Below are positions 48,421-61,600 of a stretch of DNA of 64,000 bases, one piece after another (position 1 is the first letter of the stretch; every line of letters starts with the position of its first letter). The stretch is taken from contig CANNZV010000853.1 in assembly GCA_947561585.1 (NCBI GenBank), positions 124,001 through 188,000 on the forward strand. Direction: 5' to 3'. A program made the translations under genes and the position numbers. The stretch is from Caprella mutica. Its lineage: Eukaryota > Arthropoda > Malacostraca > Amphipoda > Caprellidae. Below the pieces are notes generated by a model. The model searched no databases, was not told the DNA's origin, and worked only from the letters and a program-made list of their open reading frames with translations.

Positions 48421-48866
48421 AATATCATAAAAGCAAATCGTATTGAATGCTTACTCATATATTTTCTTTTTATACACTGGATGCATAAATTATCACACCA
48501 CGCTTGTGGAATTTCCACATAAAGTGTTAAATTTAGATTAAAATTTAAACATCTGTGCAAAGTCAGTAATATTATTTAGGATTTAGAGATTACTTTTATA
48601 TATGATTGATATAATTTTAGTAATTGGATTTGATTATATTCTTCTGTGCCTTTGATTACAGATTTTCTCTAAACCTGTGAGCCTTTGAGCCTAACTGTGG
48701 CTGTGCGCACATCATAAGAGATATAGCAAGAAATATTGCAAGATTGCAATCTTAACATCGGACACGCTTCACTATGGATGTGGAACTCCTAACATGCCTT
48801 GTTACAAGCTGACCACTCTCTTTTGGTGTGCGCAGGTACTATCTCTCTATCTTGCAATCTTTCTTG

Positions 48867-51666
48867 TTATTTGGCTATATAATTTATCAATTTATCGTAT
48901 GATATCACTTTTCGAACTCCTATCAACTCACGGTCTTTTACGAAGACCTGCCGGTCTGACGTTGGCATGGTGGTGTGAGAGTGAACAACTGGATCAGATG
49001 AGTCTCCGTTACTTCCAACCTTCAACAAAATAAGTTAATGAAATATTAAGGAAGGTTCTAGAATTATTTTGTGATAATATATTTGGTTCACGGAATATCG
49101 CTCATTTGCAAGAACAACGTCATAACACAAAAAAATGCATTTATCCATATAGTCATATAAATCTTAAAATGCTGATTTTTTGGAATAAGTTTCATAATTT
49201 TATCTCAAAAATTGACCGATGGAGTGGCTAAATGTACTTGCATTACAAGTATCAAAATGCCTCTCATGAAAAATCGCTATATGGGAGTTATTACAGTATT
49301 CTCGCAAGTGAGTGATACGATTTAGTTAAACAAAAATATTTTAACTTTTATGAATAAATAATTAGTTAAACACACAGTTCAAAATATTACTGATTTTCAA
49401 TTACAAAGAATTATTTCTCTCATACATGGTAGGTGACTCGTTCGAAGAACCGTAAGGCTCCTCCTATTGGCCCATGCACTATGATTCTTCTCATTCGAAG
49501 AGGTGTTTCGAAATCCACTGTTACGAAGTTGTCAGCAATGGTGCTGCAGTAGCAATCCAAGTTAGTTGTTCCGCAGAACAGTCCTCCAGTCTTGGGATAG
49601 TGAACGGGAAGTTATAGTTATATGGATTGGTACATAGTAATATCTAAGTGTTGAAAATGATTTGTAGATATGACGATGAGGAAAAACATAAATTATGCAG
49701 ATTAATTGAATTGACAAATATATATAGTGTAATAGTTTTTGGATATTTGATTGAAACTTCTAATGATTTAATATTGAGAATTTCAATTATAAAAAAAAAT
49801 AATATTCTTCTAACAATTTCAAGATATTTTTATATGAGATTTAACGAAAGTTAAATTACAATAACACCAACTGTAGCCTCATTCGAATTAACTCACCACA
49901 GTAGAAACGTCACTGTAGTCTCCGTATGGGGAATTCGGAGATATCTGTCTGAAGAGTGCGTGGTCAACAGGAACATGGCCGCCGGTGATGAATGATTTGT
50001 ATGCTCGTATTTCTGTTCCTTCATACTTTGAGAGAAATATGTAATTTTCCTGCAGATTGGACGCATAGAAGTCACACACATTTCCTGTGTAGCAACAAAA
50101 ACATTTTTCCCGTTTTCAAACTTGATTTGTGAATTTAGTTACACAAAATGTTCATAAAATGTACTGATACCTTTTTTTCTTTATTTCTCTGAAAATGTAT
50201 CCTCTCAAAAGCTTTAAAGTTTACACAATATTATCTTGTCTATATAATTACCTTCCATTGTGAAGAAGGTACAAGAGTCATCCATGCTTTCACACATTTT
50301 AGCACAGTACAGAGTGGGATATTTGCTGATACTTGGTACTGTTTCCTGCACTACTGTACATTGACTCCTGATAGGAACATCCACCAAAGCGAACTGTGAA
50401 AATGACAGAAATATGTTTTCTTAATGTTGTCATCCTTCTATATCACCAATAAAGCATGAGATTGTATTGATACTCACTGATCTATCATAATTGTATTTAA
50501 ATCTAACATAATTTAATATTAACAATATGTACATTTGGGTGGGCCAAAAAACAACATTTTGGAAATTACTTATGGAATATTATATAAAGTTGATATGACA
50601 AGTAAATGTACGTGTACTGAGATTTGAGTGAATTTTAACATGATTAACAGCTGCCCCCAAGTGATTCAAATATCAGAAAAAGTAACATTTTTGGTGATTT
50701 TTACTACATTTTGGCAAAAATTCATAAACTCTGATTTTTTATCATTTATAATAGGAAGATAGCTTGACAAGAGCATATTTTGGTGATTGTGCCGGAAAAT
50801 CAGACAGGTACGACAATGTTTACAGTTGCCCCCACCCCTGCAAATTGTTCAAATTTAGGCACCGCTGGAGACTGTAGTCAGTTTAGTGCTCCACACTTAT
50901 GAAGGTCTGGTGCTCAATGAAGAACATAATAAAGAAATATATATGCAAGAAATTAAGCAAAAACATTAATTATTGATTAATAAACCGACATTTCAATATT
51001 TGGAATACTTGGTAACTCAAAAAAGGTGTCAAAGCGAATTGCATGGGTTATTATCCAATTGCTGAAATCCAAGTAAATTCGAAATTTTTGCAATACGAAA
51101 ATATTGATAAATGCTTTTATAAATGAAATAAATACAATTCACAAAGTTATTTTGAGAATTAAATTACTTCTATCTAATCACAATAACAGCGTGTTTGCTG
51201 TAGAAGCCAAATTTTAAGAGAAATATTGTAATAGTAATATATTTCACAAAAAAAAGGGCTCGGGGCAACCCAAAAGTATCAAATATTAATCTGCAATTTT
51301 GCAAGTTGTGTTTTTTATAACGTGACAACTAATTTTACCTATTCCACAGAAAAAAAACAAAATCAAATATTTCAAAATTAATGGGAAAATATCATTTTGT
51401 ACAAAAATTCGAATGTCCTGGGGTGACTCAAAAATATCCAGAAATGACCTGGAAATTGGCATGCAATGTTCTTTTATAAGGTATCAATTTATTATAACGA
51501 TTCCATATGAAGATTCTGAAATTTGTCCGAAACCCCTATTTTTTGGCCCACCCTAATGTACATACTTGGTTATTAATAAGGTACTCACCTGTCCATAATA
51601 GTTTGATGATATCGTGGACATTGAAAATGGAAACAACTGAACGATGACGAGGAAACAAAACCTCAT
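48867..51666 (-). CDS. Secreted PAN/apple-like plus discoidin-like protein, paralogue 3 (five exons)
   Basis: Minus-strand exons 51666-51589, 50393-50252, 50084-49897, 49590-49426 and 49019-48867 (stop 48869-48867) give 241 residues. Exon lengths and phases are those of gene 2. Signal peptide MRFCFLVIVQLFPFS; cysteine motifs YCAKMCE, DSCTFF, NVCDFY, LFCGTT, DCYCST; discoidin-like tail with FVTVDFETPLRMRRIIV and ending LINYIAK. Exon 2 is the most diverged part (QETVPSISKYPTLYC and ESMDDSC). No frameshift or stop. Intron 1 (1195 bases) holds the same inserted element as gene 1; the other introns are short. It faces genes 1 and 2 in inverted orientation. Confidence 0.82.
50537..51554. mobile_element. 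Non-autonomous DNA element in intron 1 of gene 3
   Basis: Ends GGGTGGGCCAAAAAACAAC and, at the other side, TTTTTTGGCCCACCCT. ATGTACAT-type bases flank both ends. Orthologous insertion to 1858-2865 in gene 1 and absent from gene 2. Confidence 0.75.
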
Positions 51667-52279
51667 TTTGACGTTCATTTTAAAAATGTCAAACCAAAAT
51701 ATCAATTTTTTATGCTATACGTCTCTTATTTGATTTACAAATTATGTGTTTTGCATATATAAGTCAATGAAGCTAATTATTTGATTTATAGAATTATATT
51801 GCTTGAAATAATCAAATTACTCGTATGAAAAAGAAGTACACATATTAGCCTATATACAATACAAATGGTATTAGTCAGAATACTAGTCAGGATTTATATT
51901 TAAATTAATAATATGCCAACAGATTGAGGGAATATCAGTCACAGAAATTTAGTTTGGTACAGAACAATAGCTCTCAAAATGCTCTTCTCATAATATCTAA
52001 TAATGTGATTTCTATAATTCTTCATATATGTAGAATAAATTTAGAGTAATAATATGATCATAAGAAACAGGTTGGATATCAATTAAATTTAGTGAAATAT
52101 TAAATTTTCTTAGTTAGTCATTGTGATTTGGATCACTCTATTTATCTCTGTGGATTTTTCACTTCATTATTTTCCAATAATTTTCTCGTCGTGTAATGGG
52201 CTTTGAGAGGTTCACAATTTATTCCATGGAACTCTTTAATATTTTCATAAATTCCCAATTATATCTGATTTATTCATAA

Positions 52280-53165
52280 TCTACAGTAAGATTCCTATCA
52301 ACTCGCTGAAGTTAATTCGTAATCGTGCTTTTCACTTGATAATCATTATAGTCATTTGAGAGTTACTTAACAGTACTCTGGCTCATACCTACAATTGCAG
52401 TACTTGGAAAGTTTGTAAAAAATATAAATTGTTAAAGTTCGAATTATAGTTAAGTAATGAAATAAATTTTAAAGCCAGCTTTCCGAGTACTTCGACCGAC
52501 CGAAATATACCCCATTTTTTTCTGTCACATATCAAACAATAATTTTTATGTTTTGACTTAAATATTTACTGAAAAATTCCACTAAATTTGTTTATTATTT
52601 GCAATCAGAGTACGGATTTATCTAAGGTCTAACTTACTTAAAGTTTCTTGGAACACTAACACAGGTTACAAAGTTTCTCATACAGTTAAACTGTGACATG
52701 TAATTGGTACTTACTAGTCACAGCTTTACCAGGTTCTTCCCATTCGATTAATGCAGCATTTTATAGCTGTAGCTATAAGTAACTAGTCTGTACGACTTTA
52801 ATAATAATAGTTAGCTAGTATATTGACTTTAATAATATTTAAATTACTTTCGTATAACTTTATATGACGTTTTAATATACCACTATTAAGTTGATTGTCA
52901 AAGTCTTCACTAATGGTGACTACTTTTTGTTCCACTATCATTTAAGTTTATTATTATTTCTTTATATCAGGACGATTGAAAATACTTTCGAAGTCAAATT
53001 TGATTAGAAAATGATAAGAACATAATTACACTTTGATGAAGAACCAACCAAATTAAACTTTGATTGTTGATAGTAATCTGTACCAACTTGATTACTTTTG
53101 TATTTAAGTGTTTCTTAATGGGTCCATTCATGTATTTATTAAAGTTTTTAGTCATGATAAATTGA
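52280..53165. other. Non-coding stretch between unit 3 and minisatellite
   Basis: AT-rich. No coding exon, array or transposon end was recognised. Confidence 0.35.
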
Positions 53166-54897
53166 ATTCTAATAGTTTAGATCTAATAGTATAGACCTAA
53201 TAGTTTAGATCTAATAGTATAGATCTAATAGTTTAGATCTAATAGTATAGACCTAATAGTTTAGATCTAATAGTATAGATCTAATAGTTTAGATCTAATA
53301 GTTTAGATCTAATAGTTTAGATCTAATAGTTTAGATCTAATAGTTTAGATCTAATAGTTCAGATCTAATAGTATAGATCTAATAGTTTAAATCTAATAGT
53401 TTAGATCTAATAGTATAGATCTAATAGTTTAGATCTAATAGTATAGACCTAATAGTTTAGATCTAATAGTATAGATCTAATAGTTTAGATCTAATAGTAT
53501 AGACCTAATAGTTTAGATCTAATAGTATAGATCTAATAGTTTAGATCTAATAGTATAGACCTAATAGTTTAGATCTAATAGTATAGATCTAATAGTTTAG
53601 ATCTAATAGTTTAGATCTAATAGTATAGACCTAATAGTTTAGATCTAATAGTTTAGATCTAATAGTTCAGATCTAATAGTATAGATCTAATAGTTTAGAT
53701 CTAATAGTTTAGATCTAATAGTATAGATCTAATAGTTTAGATCTAATAGTTTAGATCTAATAGTATACATCTAATAGTTTAGATCTAATAGTTTAGATCT
53801 AATAGTATAGATCTAATAGTTTAGATCTAATAGTTTAGATCTAATAGTATACATCTAATAGTTTAGATCTAATAGTTTAGATCTAATAGTATAGATCTAA
53901 TAGTATAGATCTAATAGTTTAGATCTAATAGTTTAGATCTAATAGTATAGATCTAATAGTTTAGATCTAATAGTTTAGATCTAATAGTATAGATCTAATA
54001 GTTTAGATCTAATAGTTTAGATCTAATAGTATAGATCTAATAGTATAGATCTAATAGTTTAGATCTAATAGTATACATCTAATAGTTTAGATCTAATAGT
54101 TTAGATCTAATAGTATAGATCTAATAGTATAGATCTAATAGTTTAGATCTAATAGTATAGACCTAATAGTTTAGATCTAATAGTATAGATCTAATAGTTT
54201 AGATCTAATAGTTTAGATCTAATAGTATAGACCTAATAGTTTAGATCTAATAGTATAGATCTAATAGTTTAGATCTAATAGTTTAGATCTAATAGTTTAG
54301 ATCTAATAGTTCAGATCTAATAGTATAGATCTAATAGTTTAGATCTAATAGTTTAGATCTAATAGTATAGATCTAATAGTTTAGATCTAATAGTTTAGAT
54401 CTAATAGTATAGATCTAATAGTTTAGATCTAATAGTTTAGATCTAATAGTATAGATCTAATAGTATAGATCTAATAGTTTAGATCTAATAGTATACATCT
54501 AATAGTTTAGATCTAATAGTTTAGATCTAATAGTATAGATCTAATAGTTTAGATCTAATAGTTTAGATCTAATAGTATAGATCTAATAGTATAGATCTAA
54601 TAGTTTAGATGTAATAGTATACATCTAATAGTTTAGATCTAATAGTTTAGATCTAATAGTATACATCTAATAGTATACATCTAATAGTATACATCTAATA
54701 GTATACATCTAATAGTTTAGATCTAATAGTATAGATCTAATAGCTTAGATCTAATAGTTTAGATCTAATAATTTAGCTCATATAGTGTAGATCTAATAGT
54801 TTAGATCTAATAGTTTAGATCTAATAGTTTGGATCTAATAGTTTAGATCTAATAGTTTAGGTCTAATAGTTTGGATCTAATAGTTTAGATAAGATAG
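53166..54897 (+). repeat. 14-bp minisatellite TAGTTTAGATCTAA, about 120 copies
   Basis: Uninterrupted 14-bp tandem array over about 1.73 kb. The unit contains the 10-bp palindrome TTAGATCTAA. Variants are confined to a few positions: TAGTATAGATCTAA, TAGTATAGACCTAA, TAGTATACATCTAA and TAGTTCAGATCTAA. These variants recur in short higher-order blocks (for example T-T-A order near 53690-54050), indicating local unequal exchange. Units at the right border (54765-54897) are more degenerate. Confidence 0.95.
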
Positions 54898-54901
54898 TAT
54901 A

Positions 54902-55330
54902 CAGGGTGACGAAAAAGTTCTTTGACAAAAAAAAATATATCAGATGAAACATTTAAATGGTTAAAACAACATGAAAAGTGCTTAAGATATATTATAGAGA
55001 ACACTGAGAAGACATGTAAAGAAGTTTATACAATAAACTCTTCTCTTATTCGAATGACGGCCTCCAATCTGTCGGAGTTGCTTCAACTGCTGCACGCAAC
55101 TCATCCACCGGCATTTTTGTCCATTTTACCACAACTTTGACTTTCCACTGAAAGGGTCATTAACTTCTTAAAAATAAGAAATGACACTTGTTGTAAATTG
55201 TGCATTATATTGAACCCTATTAACTGTGAAAAATGTAAGTAAATTTCTCACATAAGTTCACATATAAGAATTTTTTTACAATAAGAAAAAATATGTCGCA
55301 TAACTTTTGTGTCTGCACCTTGTAGATTTG
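54902..55330 (-). pseudogene. Mariner/IS630 transposase C-terminal remnant
   Basis: The edge CAGGGTGACGAAAAAGTTC at 54902 abuts TA and the minisatellite, as a mariner-type end would. On the minus strand, about 55140-55040 translates as KWTKMPVDELRAAVEA followed by a short tail, like the C-terminal helix of IS630 transposases. The other end was not found. The plus-strand frame 54922-55140 is its shadow. Confidence 0.5.
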
Positions 55331-55339
55331 AAATCATGA

Positions 55340-56455
55340 ATTCTATCATTATATTACATATATTTAAGAAACACATTGGATATATGAAAACGGTCACGAT
55401 AAAAATATCACCATTTAAAAGATAATCTCAGTACCGTAATTAGATCATAAAATTACTGTAGCTTTAAGTAATAATTTCTACCCACATATAGTCAATAATA
55501 GTATTAATTGTAACTATAATGAAATCGAAATATCTTATTGAAGTATAGAACAAATTGCTAAGCTGATTTTAAAAAGCTATATCTTGTGAAAGCTTTTCAA
55601 AAGAGAATATTGAGATCTGTTTTAATTAGTTGGGTTTTTATTGAATTGGCAAATTGTATTTATTTCGAAATAATATCCCCAAACAATTTTCTTTATCATT
55701 ATAAGATAAATAAATCTCTAATTATTATTTACATAATTACAATCAATTTAATTGATGACCAATTGACTATATTATTATTACCCGTGGGTCAAAAATCTTT
55801 CGGACAATTATTATTCGTTGTGCCCAATTTCCCCCTTGACTTATGTATAACAGTAATTAAAATTGTATTTATAATATTATATATGTATCAAATTTTAAAC
55901 GTATAAGGGTAGCTTTGTGGTTTAGACGGGGGGGGGGGGGAGAGGGGGGGAGGGTGTCCCTACCAACCTATCAGACAGGAATTAAAGAGTGTCCATCGAT
56001 ACCATGGAGAAGCTTGGGGTGGAGTATAGTCGTGAACTGGATAATCTTTTCTGGAGAGTTAATGGGAACACCTTTGGCAATTAATCAACTGCTGTAGATT
56101 CTGTATATAATGTATATAATGGTTGTACTTGCATTACTACTCGTCTTTCACTACTAGATGGTAGGCGATTATCAAATATGTCATATCTTATCTCTCAATA
56201 ACCTTCGCTATCTTTATACATTCTGAATAATTTTAATGTAATTATAAGGATCTATTTCAAAGGATAACATTTACTACTTTTGTGCTTATATGTTCATAGG
56301 ATAATTTTACATTTGATAATTGATATTCTCCATATCTGCTACCCATGTGTGTACAGGAGACTATTTTCTTTTGTCTGCTGTGTTCTGTGCGAAGAGACTC
56401 TCTATCAATGTCTTATATCATAATTATGTCAATGTACCCCATTTTGATAATTAAT
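55340..56455. other. Non-coding stretch
   Basis: No supported gene. A G-rich run (55928-55952) is flanked by AT-rich DNA. The frame at 55586-55906 is rich in Ile/Leu/Phe codons from AT composition and has no homology I recognise. Confidence 0.35.
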
Positions 56456-56514
56456 TACATCAAATGAGAGAATTGCAAATGTTTTCAACTCCATGGAAAG
56501 TGTGTTCATGCAAT

Positions 56515-57180
56515 TACTCGAAAGACAATTGCTCGACAAATTGATAAAAAAAAACAATTGCTCGAATGAATAATTGATCGAATGAACAATTGATCGGATG
56601 AATAATAATTGCTCGAATGATCACTAGCTCAAATAAAATCCAATTTGGAATAATCAATAATCATGCAATATGGAAGAGTCAACAAGATAAAGAGATTAGA
56701 CAGAGTGGGTAGGGTTGGAAAACGAGTTGGACTAATAACAGAAGTCCTACTAAATGCATGCCTCGGGAACAAAACACTTCTTTCTTGGATTGACAGTTCC
56801 AATAACCCAAGATGCTAAATCCTAGCAACCCCAACTTAGCCCTTGGAACATATCCTGAAATCCTGGGGCGATTGATTGTCTCATGAAAAAAAAAAATTGT
56901 TTTACACAAAAATGGATATGAATCTGTGTTTAATTTGTATACATAACTAATATGATTTACCACACTGAGTTCTAACACCAATGACCTCTATCTATAAACG
57001 AAGAATAAATTCAGAAAACATTTGAAGGGCACTAGCTGCAACGCGTGTTATTTTTAATAATTAATCAGATTAGACAAAGAGTCTATCTATAAATATAAAT
57101 TCAAACACACGAATGAGAAGATTGATCATATTTTTTTCAACAATTCTATTTCAAGCAATTGTGTTATAAACAATTGTCAA
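56515..57180 (-). mobile_element. Foldback element with 'GAACAATTGATCG' arrays, second copy of the 19905/24640 family
   Basis: Left array 56515-56635 (CAATTGCTCGAATGAA, AATTGATCGAATGAA). The interior 56660-57110 matches 19990-20310 and 24640-24745 in reverse. The right side (57115-57255) has degenerate CAAGCAATT/CAACAATT units. It shows what the 19905 element would look like without its nested insertions. The frame at 56679-56981 is not conserved as protein. Confidence 0.6.
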
Positions 57181-57329
57181 TCCAGCAACTCTTCATACGA
57201 ATCATTATCTTTCGAAAAAAATGGTTTTCGAACATTATTGTTTTTCAAGCAATTTTTTTTGAGAAATTTACCAACAACCGTTGAGTTTACAAGAATTTTA
57301 CTGAAAATGACCCCAATTCAAGATTAATC

Positions 57330-57450
57330 AACTATTCGGTATTAGGAATTTTCACTGTATGGAAAATTCGTCGCAGAATGTTAACCGTAAAAAAAATTCA
57401 CCTCTCGGAATTTTCGACACAGGAATATTGTTTTCATTTTTAAATTGCAC
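57330..57450. repeat. One-sided short array of GGAAAATTCG type
   Basis: TAGGAATTTTCACTGTATGG, AAAATTCGTCGCAGAATG, AAATTCACCTCTCGGAATTTTCGACACAGG: about three to four 15-20 bp units. No inverted partner lies in the window, possibly because the adjacent BEL element separates the two arms. Confidence 0.35.
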
Positions 57451-57479
57451 TATTTTAGTATATATAGCAAATTATGTGT

Positions 57480-58268
57480 TCTCAACGATGATGTTTTAAA
57501 CGCTGTAATCGCACTCGACAAATTTAGTGGATTAATATTTTTTATACTTCGCCTTGCTATTTATTCTGGCCTCAAATTCTGTGTTCTTTTTTATTCATTT
57601 TAGGTAACGCGTTTTATTAATTGTTGAAGGGATGAGGATGGAGTTAAATGCATTTGGAGATTTGTAGTTTTGAATTATTGATCAGAAACGAACAAAACGG
57701 TACCTGCAAGCAGATACAAAAACTAACTTTAAATTAACATAATAAACAAATTACACAAATCTATGACAAATAAAGGTTTCTAAACTTAAACATGGAAAAT
57801 AATGATAGTAGTTAAAGTCGCATTTTGAACTAACTCAAATCGCAAACTTTTTAAGAGAATTTATAGACAAACCAAAGAAATTAGAAGGATTCAAAATAGC
57901 ACACAAATTTAAGCTAGAAATTCAGATTTGAAGGCCGTAGGACAGGATAGGATTGGAATTTTTAGCGTTAGCACGATAGGGTGAACTGAACACTAATAAA
58001 GCATAAAACCTAAAAAAAGAGTATAGCGCTAACGCTATTCTCAACAAATTATTACACACACAAATAACTCTTACCTAATTTGGGGAACACAGTTACTATA
58101 GGCACAGATTTTTAGGTGTTTACTTTAGCATGTCCAAAACTAAACTGAAACCCATGAGGTGAAATCTCTAGAATTTGGTTTCTAATTAATAAGACAGGTG
58201 GCGCTAATTACTTATGATAAATATATGAATATAAATGAAAATATAATCTAATTTTAAATTCGATTACA
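57480..58268 (-). repeat. Probable 3' LTR of the BEL/Pao element
   Basis: On the minus strand the sequence after the polypurine tract begins TGTAATCGAATTT at 58268, a typical TG start. The far end (expected ..CA) could not be fixed; about 57430-57620 is possible. Confidence 0.45.
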
Positions 58269-58280
58269 CCGCCTCCCTTG
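58269..58280 (-). other. Polypurine tract of the BEL/Pao element
   Basis: Minus strand CAAGGGAGGCGG immediately before TGTAATCG. The position between polyprotein stop and LTR start fits the plus-strand primer of reverse transcription. Confidence 0.65.
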
Positions 58281-58606
58281 AAGCAGTAGCTTCAACAGAA
58301 GAAACAGTAAATTTAGATCTAACAAACATGAACCAACGTTACATACTTCGATTCATTAAACTTACAAATTTATTTAATTTTTAGAGTAGACAAAAACTAA
58401 ATGTTTAAGAACTAAAAGTTAAAGAAAAAGACTACTCAATTAGAAACCTACAAACATAGATTTAAACAAAATACGACAATTTTAATTTCTAAATAGTTGC
58501 CTTTCAAACTAAATTAAATTCCTATTACAAAGTAAAATACTAGCTACAACAAAATTAGCTAGGTTTCAGAAAACTTTCTACCATATTATTAAGGACACAA
58601 CAAATT

Positions 58607-61600
58607 TTATTTCACATTGGGTACAAGGTATTCAACAGGAAGTAGCAAAACAAGTTTATTGATAGGCCTATGGATTACAGAGGTTTCAATTTTAAGGTTC
58701 TTTCCTTCCTTAAACTTGGACACTTTAACCTTCACGTATCTCACGTGACCCTTGTTCATAGTTAAGTCTACGATTTTACCAAGGCACCAGAGATTACGCG
58801 GTAATAGTTGATCAACAACTAGAACTAAGTCTCCTATTTTATGGGAACGAGTTTTACCAAACCACTTCTGTCTTTCTATCAATAAGGGTATATACTCTTT
58901 ACGCCATCGAAACCAAAATCTATCCGCTATGAACTGAATCTGACGCCACTTACGTTTTACGTAACAATCATTCTTATCAAAAATTCCGGGAGAAAAACAG
59001 ATATCGTAGTTCAATCGCAAGATATGATTAGGCGTAAGTACTTCTAAATTATTAACATCATTTGAGACAGCATTAAGGGGTCGGGAATTGAGTATGTTTT
59101 CTATTTCACAGAATATAGTTACGAGCATTTCGTCATTCAAACTAATCTTATTTTCTAGTTCATTTATCAGGCAATTGAAAACCTTCCGAACAGTTCGAAT
59201 TTCACGTTCGTAAACTCCACCGTAGTGAGACGAGTGAGGAGGATTAAAGGACCAGTCAATATCTAGTTGTTTACAAAATTTACCAATCGAAGCTTCGTTC
59301 CAGGATTGAATAGACTCCTTCATTTCTCTTTTACCGGACACTAAGTTCGTGCCATTATCGGATACTATGTAACGGACAGGACCTCTACGTGAAGTGAAAC
59401 GTCTCAAAGAGTTTATAAAGCTATCGGTATCAAGCGAGTGAGCCACTTCCAGGTGACAAGCTCTACTTGCTAAGCATGTAAATATTACACCGTAACGCTT
59501 TTCCTGAGCGCGTCCCCTGCCCTTCGTAACCATGAAAGGGCCAAAAAAGTCTATCCCGGTACTGTGAAATGGTGGACGATCTCCGGTAACTCTGTCACTG
59601 GGTAGATCTGCCATGAATTGTTTGCTAGGTTTAGCATTAACTTTTCTACAAATTAAACAAAGTTTCAAAATATTCTTAACCAGTTTCGTGCACCCAATTA
59701 CATAGTATTTCAGTTTGATTTTAGAGATCATGGCTTCTCGGCCCCAGTGACCTAGCGATTTGTGAATGCTTGATATCAAAAGAGATGTAGCTAAAGCTTC
59801 TTTAGGAACAATAATGGGATGCTTAGCATTCTCTTCTATATCTGCATTAGCCAATCTACCTTTTACTCTAATAATACCTTCGGTGTCAAGGTATGGGGAC
59901 AATTTACTGAGAAAATGTTTAGCGGGAACATTTTCTCCCTTATTTAAGCAATCTAAAACATCTTTCAAATATTTACCCTGGTAGTATTTCCAAATTTTTA
60001 ATTCAGCCTGATTTAGTTCTGAAACTGAAAATTCACCTTTGTGAACTACCTTAGCCCTAAGAAAATCAACTAAACGCAAATATGTTGCAACGCGACATTT
60101 CAATTTATAGAAACTTGAAGAACTGTTTAACAACATGTCAGTAGGCTCACCATCGACCTCTTCAGTGGCAACATGCACGGCTTGCTTCATTTCTGGATCA
60201 TCGAAGGTTACCTCCGTAATTTTGGGTTGATCTGGCCAATTTAGTTTCTCTTTGTAGAGAAATGAAGGTCCGTATAACCATTCTTTATTGTTAATGAATG
60301 AGTCTACACCGGTACCTCTACTACAGAGATCCGCAACGTTTAGCCTGCCGGGTACATGGTGCCACTGTTCGGGGGATGTGATACTCCTGATGAAAGAAAT
60401 ACGGTTAAACACAAATCTTTGAAATTTACTAGAGTTTGATCGTATGTAACCCAAGACAATGGTACTATCGGTCCAAAAATACACACCGTTTATTTCATAG
60501 GAAATCTCATTCTTCAATTTTAAGTACAGAATGACTGCTAGTTTTGCTGAATTTAGTTCGATTCTAGGAACAGTTTTTAAAGAACCTCTCTTCAAAGGCG
60601 TGAGTCGAACTTTTGACATTACTAGCGAACAACTAACAACTCCATCAAATGACGAAAATCTAAAGTAAGCACAAGCGCCATAGGCAGACTCACTGCCATC
60701 ACAAAATACATGCAGTTCTACTTTATCAAATCTAATACTAGTGTAACATCTAGGGATATTAAATTCAATTAATTTTTTCATGTCATTTAGCCACTTATGC
60801 CAGAATATCTTTGCATCCAGCGGCAAAGTCTCGTCCCATCCTAATTTCAACCTACAAATTTGCTGGAAGAACAGCTTAGCTGGAATTACTACCGGACTTA
60901 GAATAAACAAAGGATCGTACAGCGAGAACATAGCTGAAAGGACTGTTCGTTTAGTTACAACATCTACAGTTGGTTTTACATCAAAGCATAACTGATCATC
61001 ATTTGCGTTCCACATTAAACCTAAGGCTCTTTCATTAGGTAAACAATTATCGAGACTAATGCAATTTTTTAGGTTTTTTGACAATTTTTCAACAGGGCAA
61101 ACTTTCAAAATTTCCTTTGAATTAGAGCAAACTTCCGTTAAATTAAAGCCAAATTTAGACAAACATTCTGTCGAACAATATAGTAATTCCAAGGCAATAT
61201 TTTCGGTATCAACTGAAAGCAAAAAGTCATCTACATAAAAGGAAGATTTTACTTTACTTTTTAGGTTCTCATTGTCAATGTTAGAAATGCATTTCTGAAG
61301 TGCATAATTGGCACAAGATGGACTGGACTTTGCCCCAAATACATGAACTCTTAACCTAAAGGCTACTGGTTGGCTATAAATGTCATCATCTTTATACCAA
61401 TAAAATCTAAGAAAGTTAGAATCTGAAGATGGTACCCTTACGCAGTAGAACATTTTTTCTATGTCAGCAGAAAGAGCTATTTTACCTTCCCTGAAGCGAA
61501 GAAGTACACCTACCAGATTATTAACAAGATCAGGACCTTGTAAAAGCATGTCGTTAAGAGAGGCTCCAGCATACTTAGATGAACAGTTGAAGACTACTCT

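Larger units (their letters stand above)
44110..52270 (-). repeat. Segmental duplication unit 3 (inverted)
   Basis: Reading leftwards from 52270: upstream flank, gene 3, downstream flank (CTCTCAAAAGCTT, then GGTCCATCCCACTTTATGAG), the 47900-48090 block, the tail repeat and the GCGCAATC foldback. It carries its own insertion at 46501-47861 and lacks the CCGAAACC-type element found at the same site in units 1 and 2. Confidence 0.8.

Noticed and set aside
53166..54897. CRISPR-like array
   Set aside because: There are no spacers. The repeats are head-to-tail 14-mers in a eukaryotic sequence, that is, a minisatellite.
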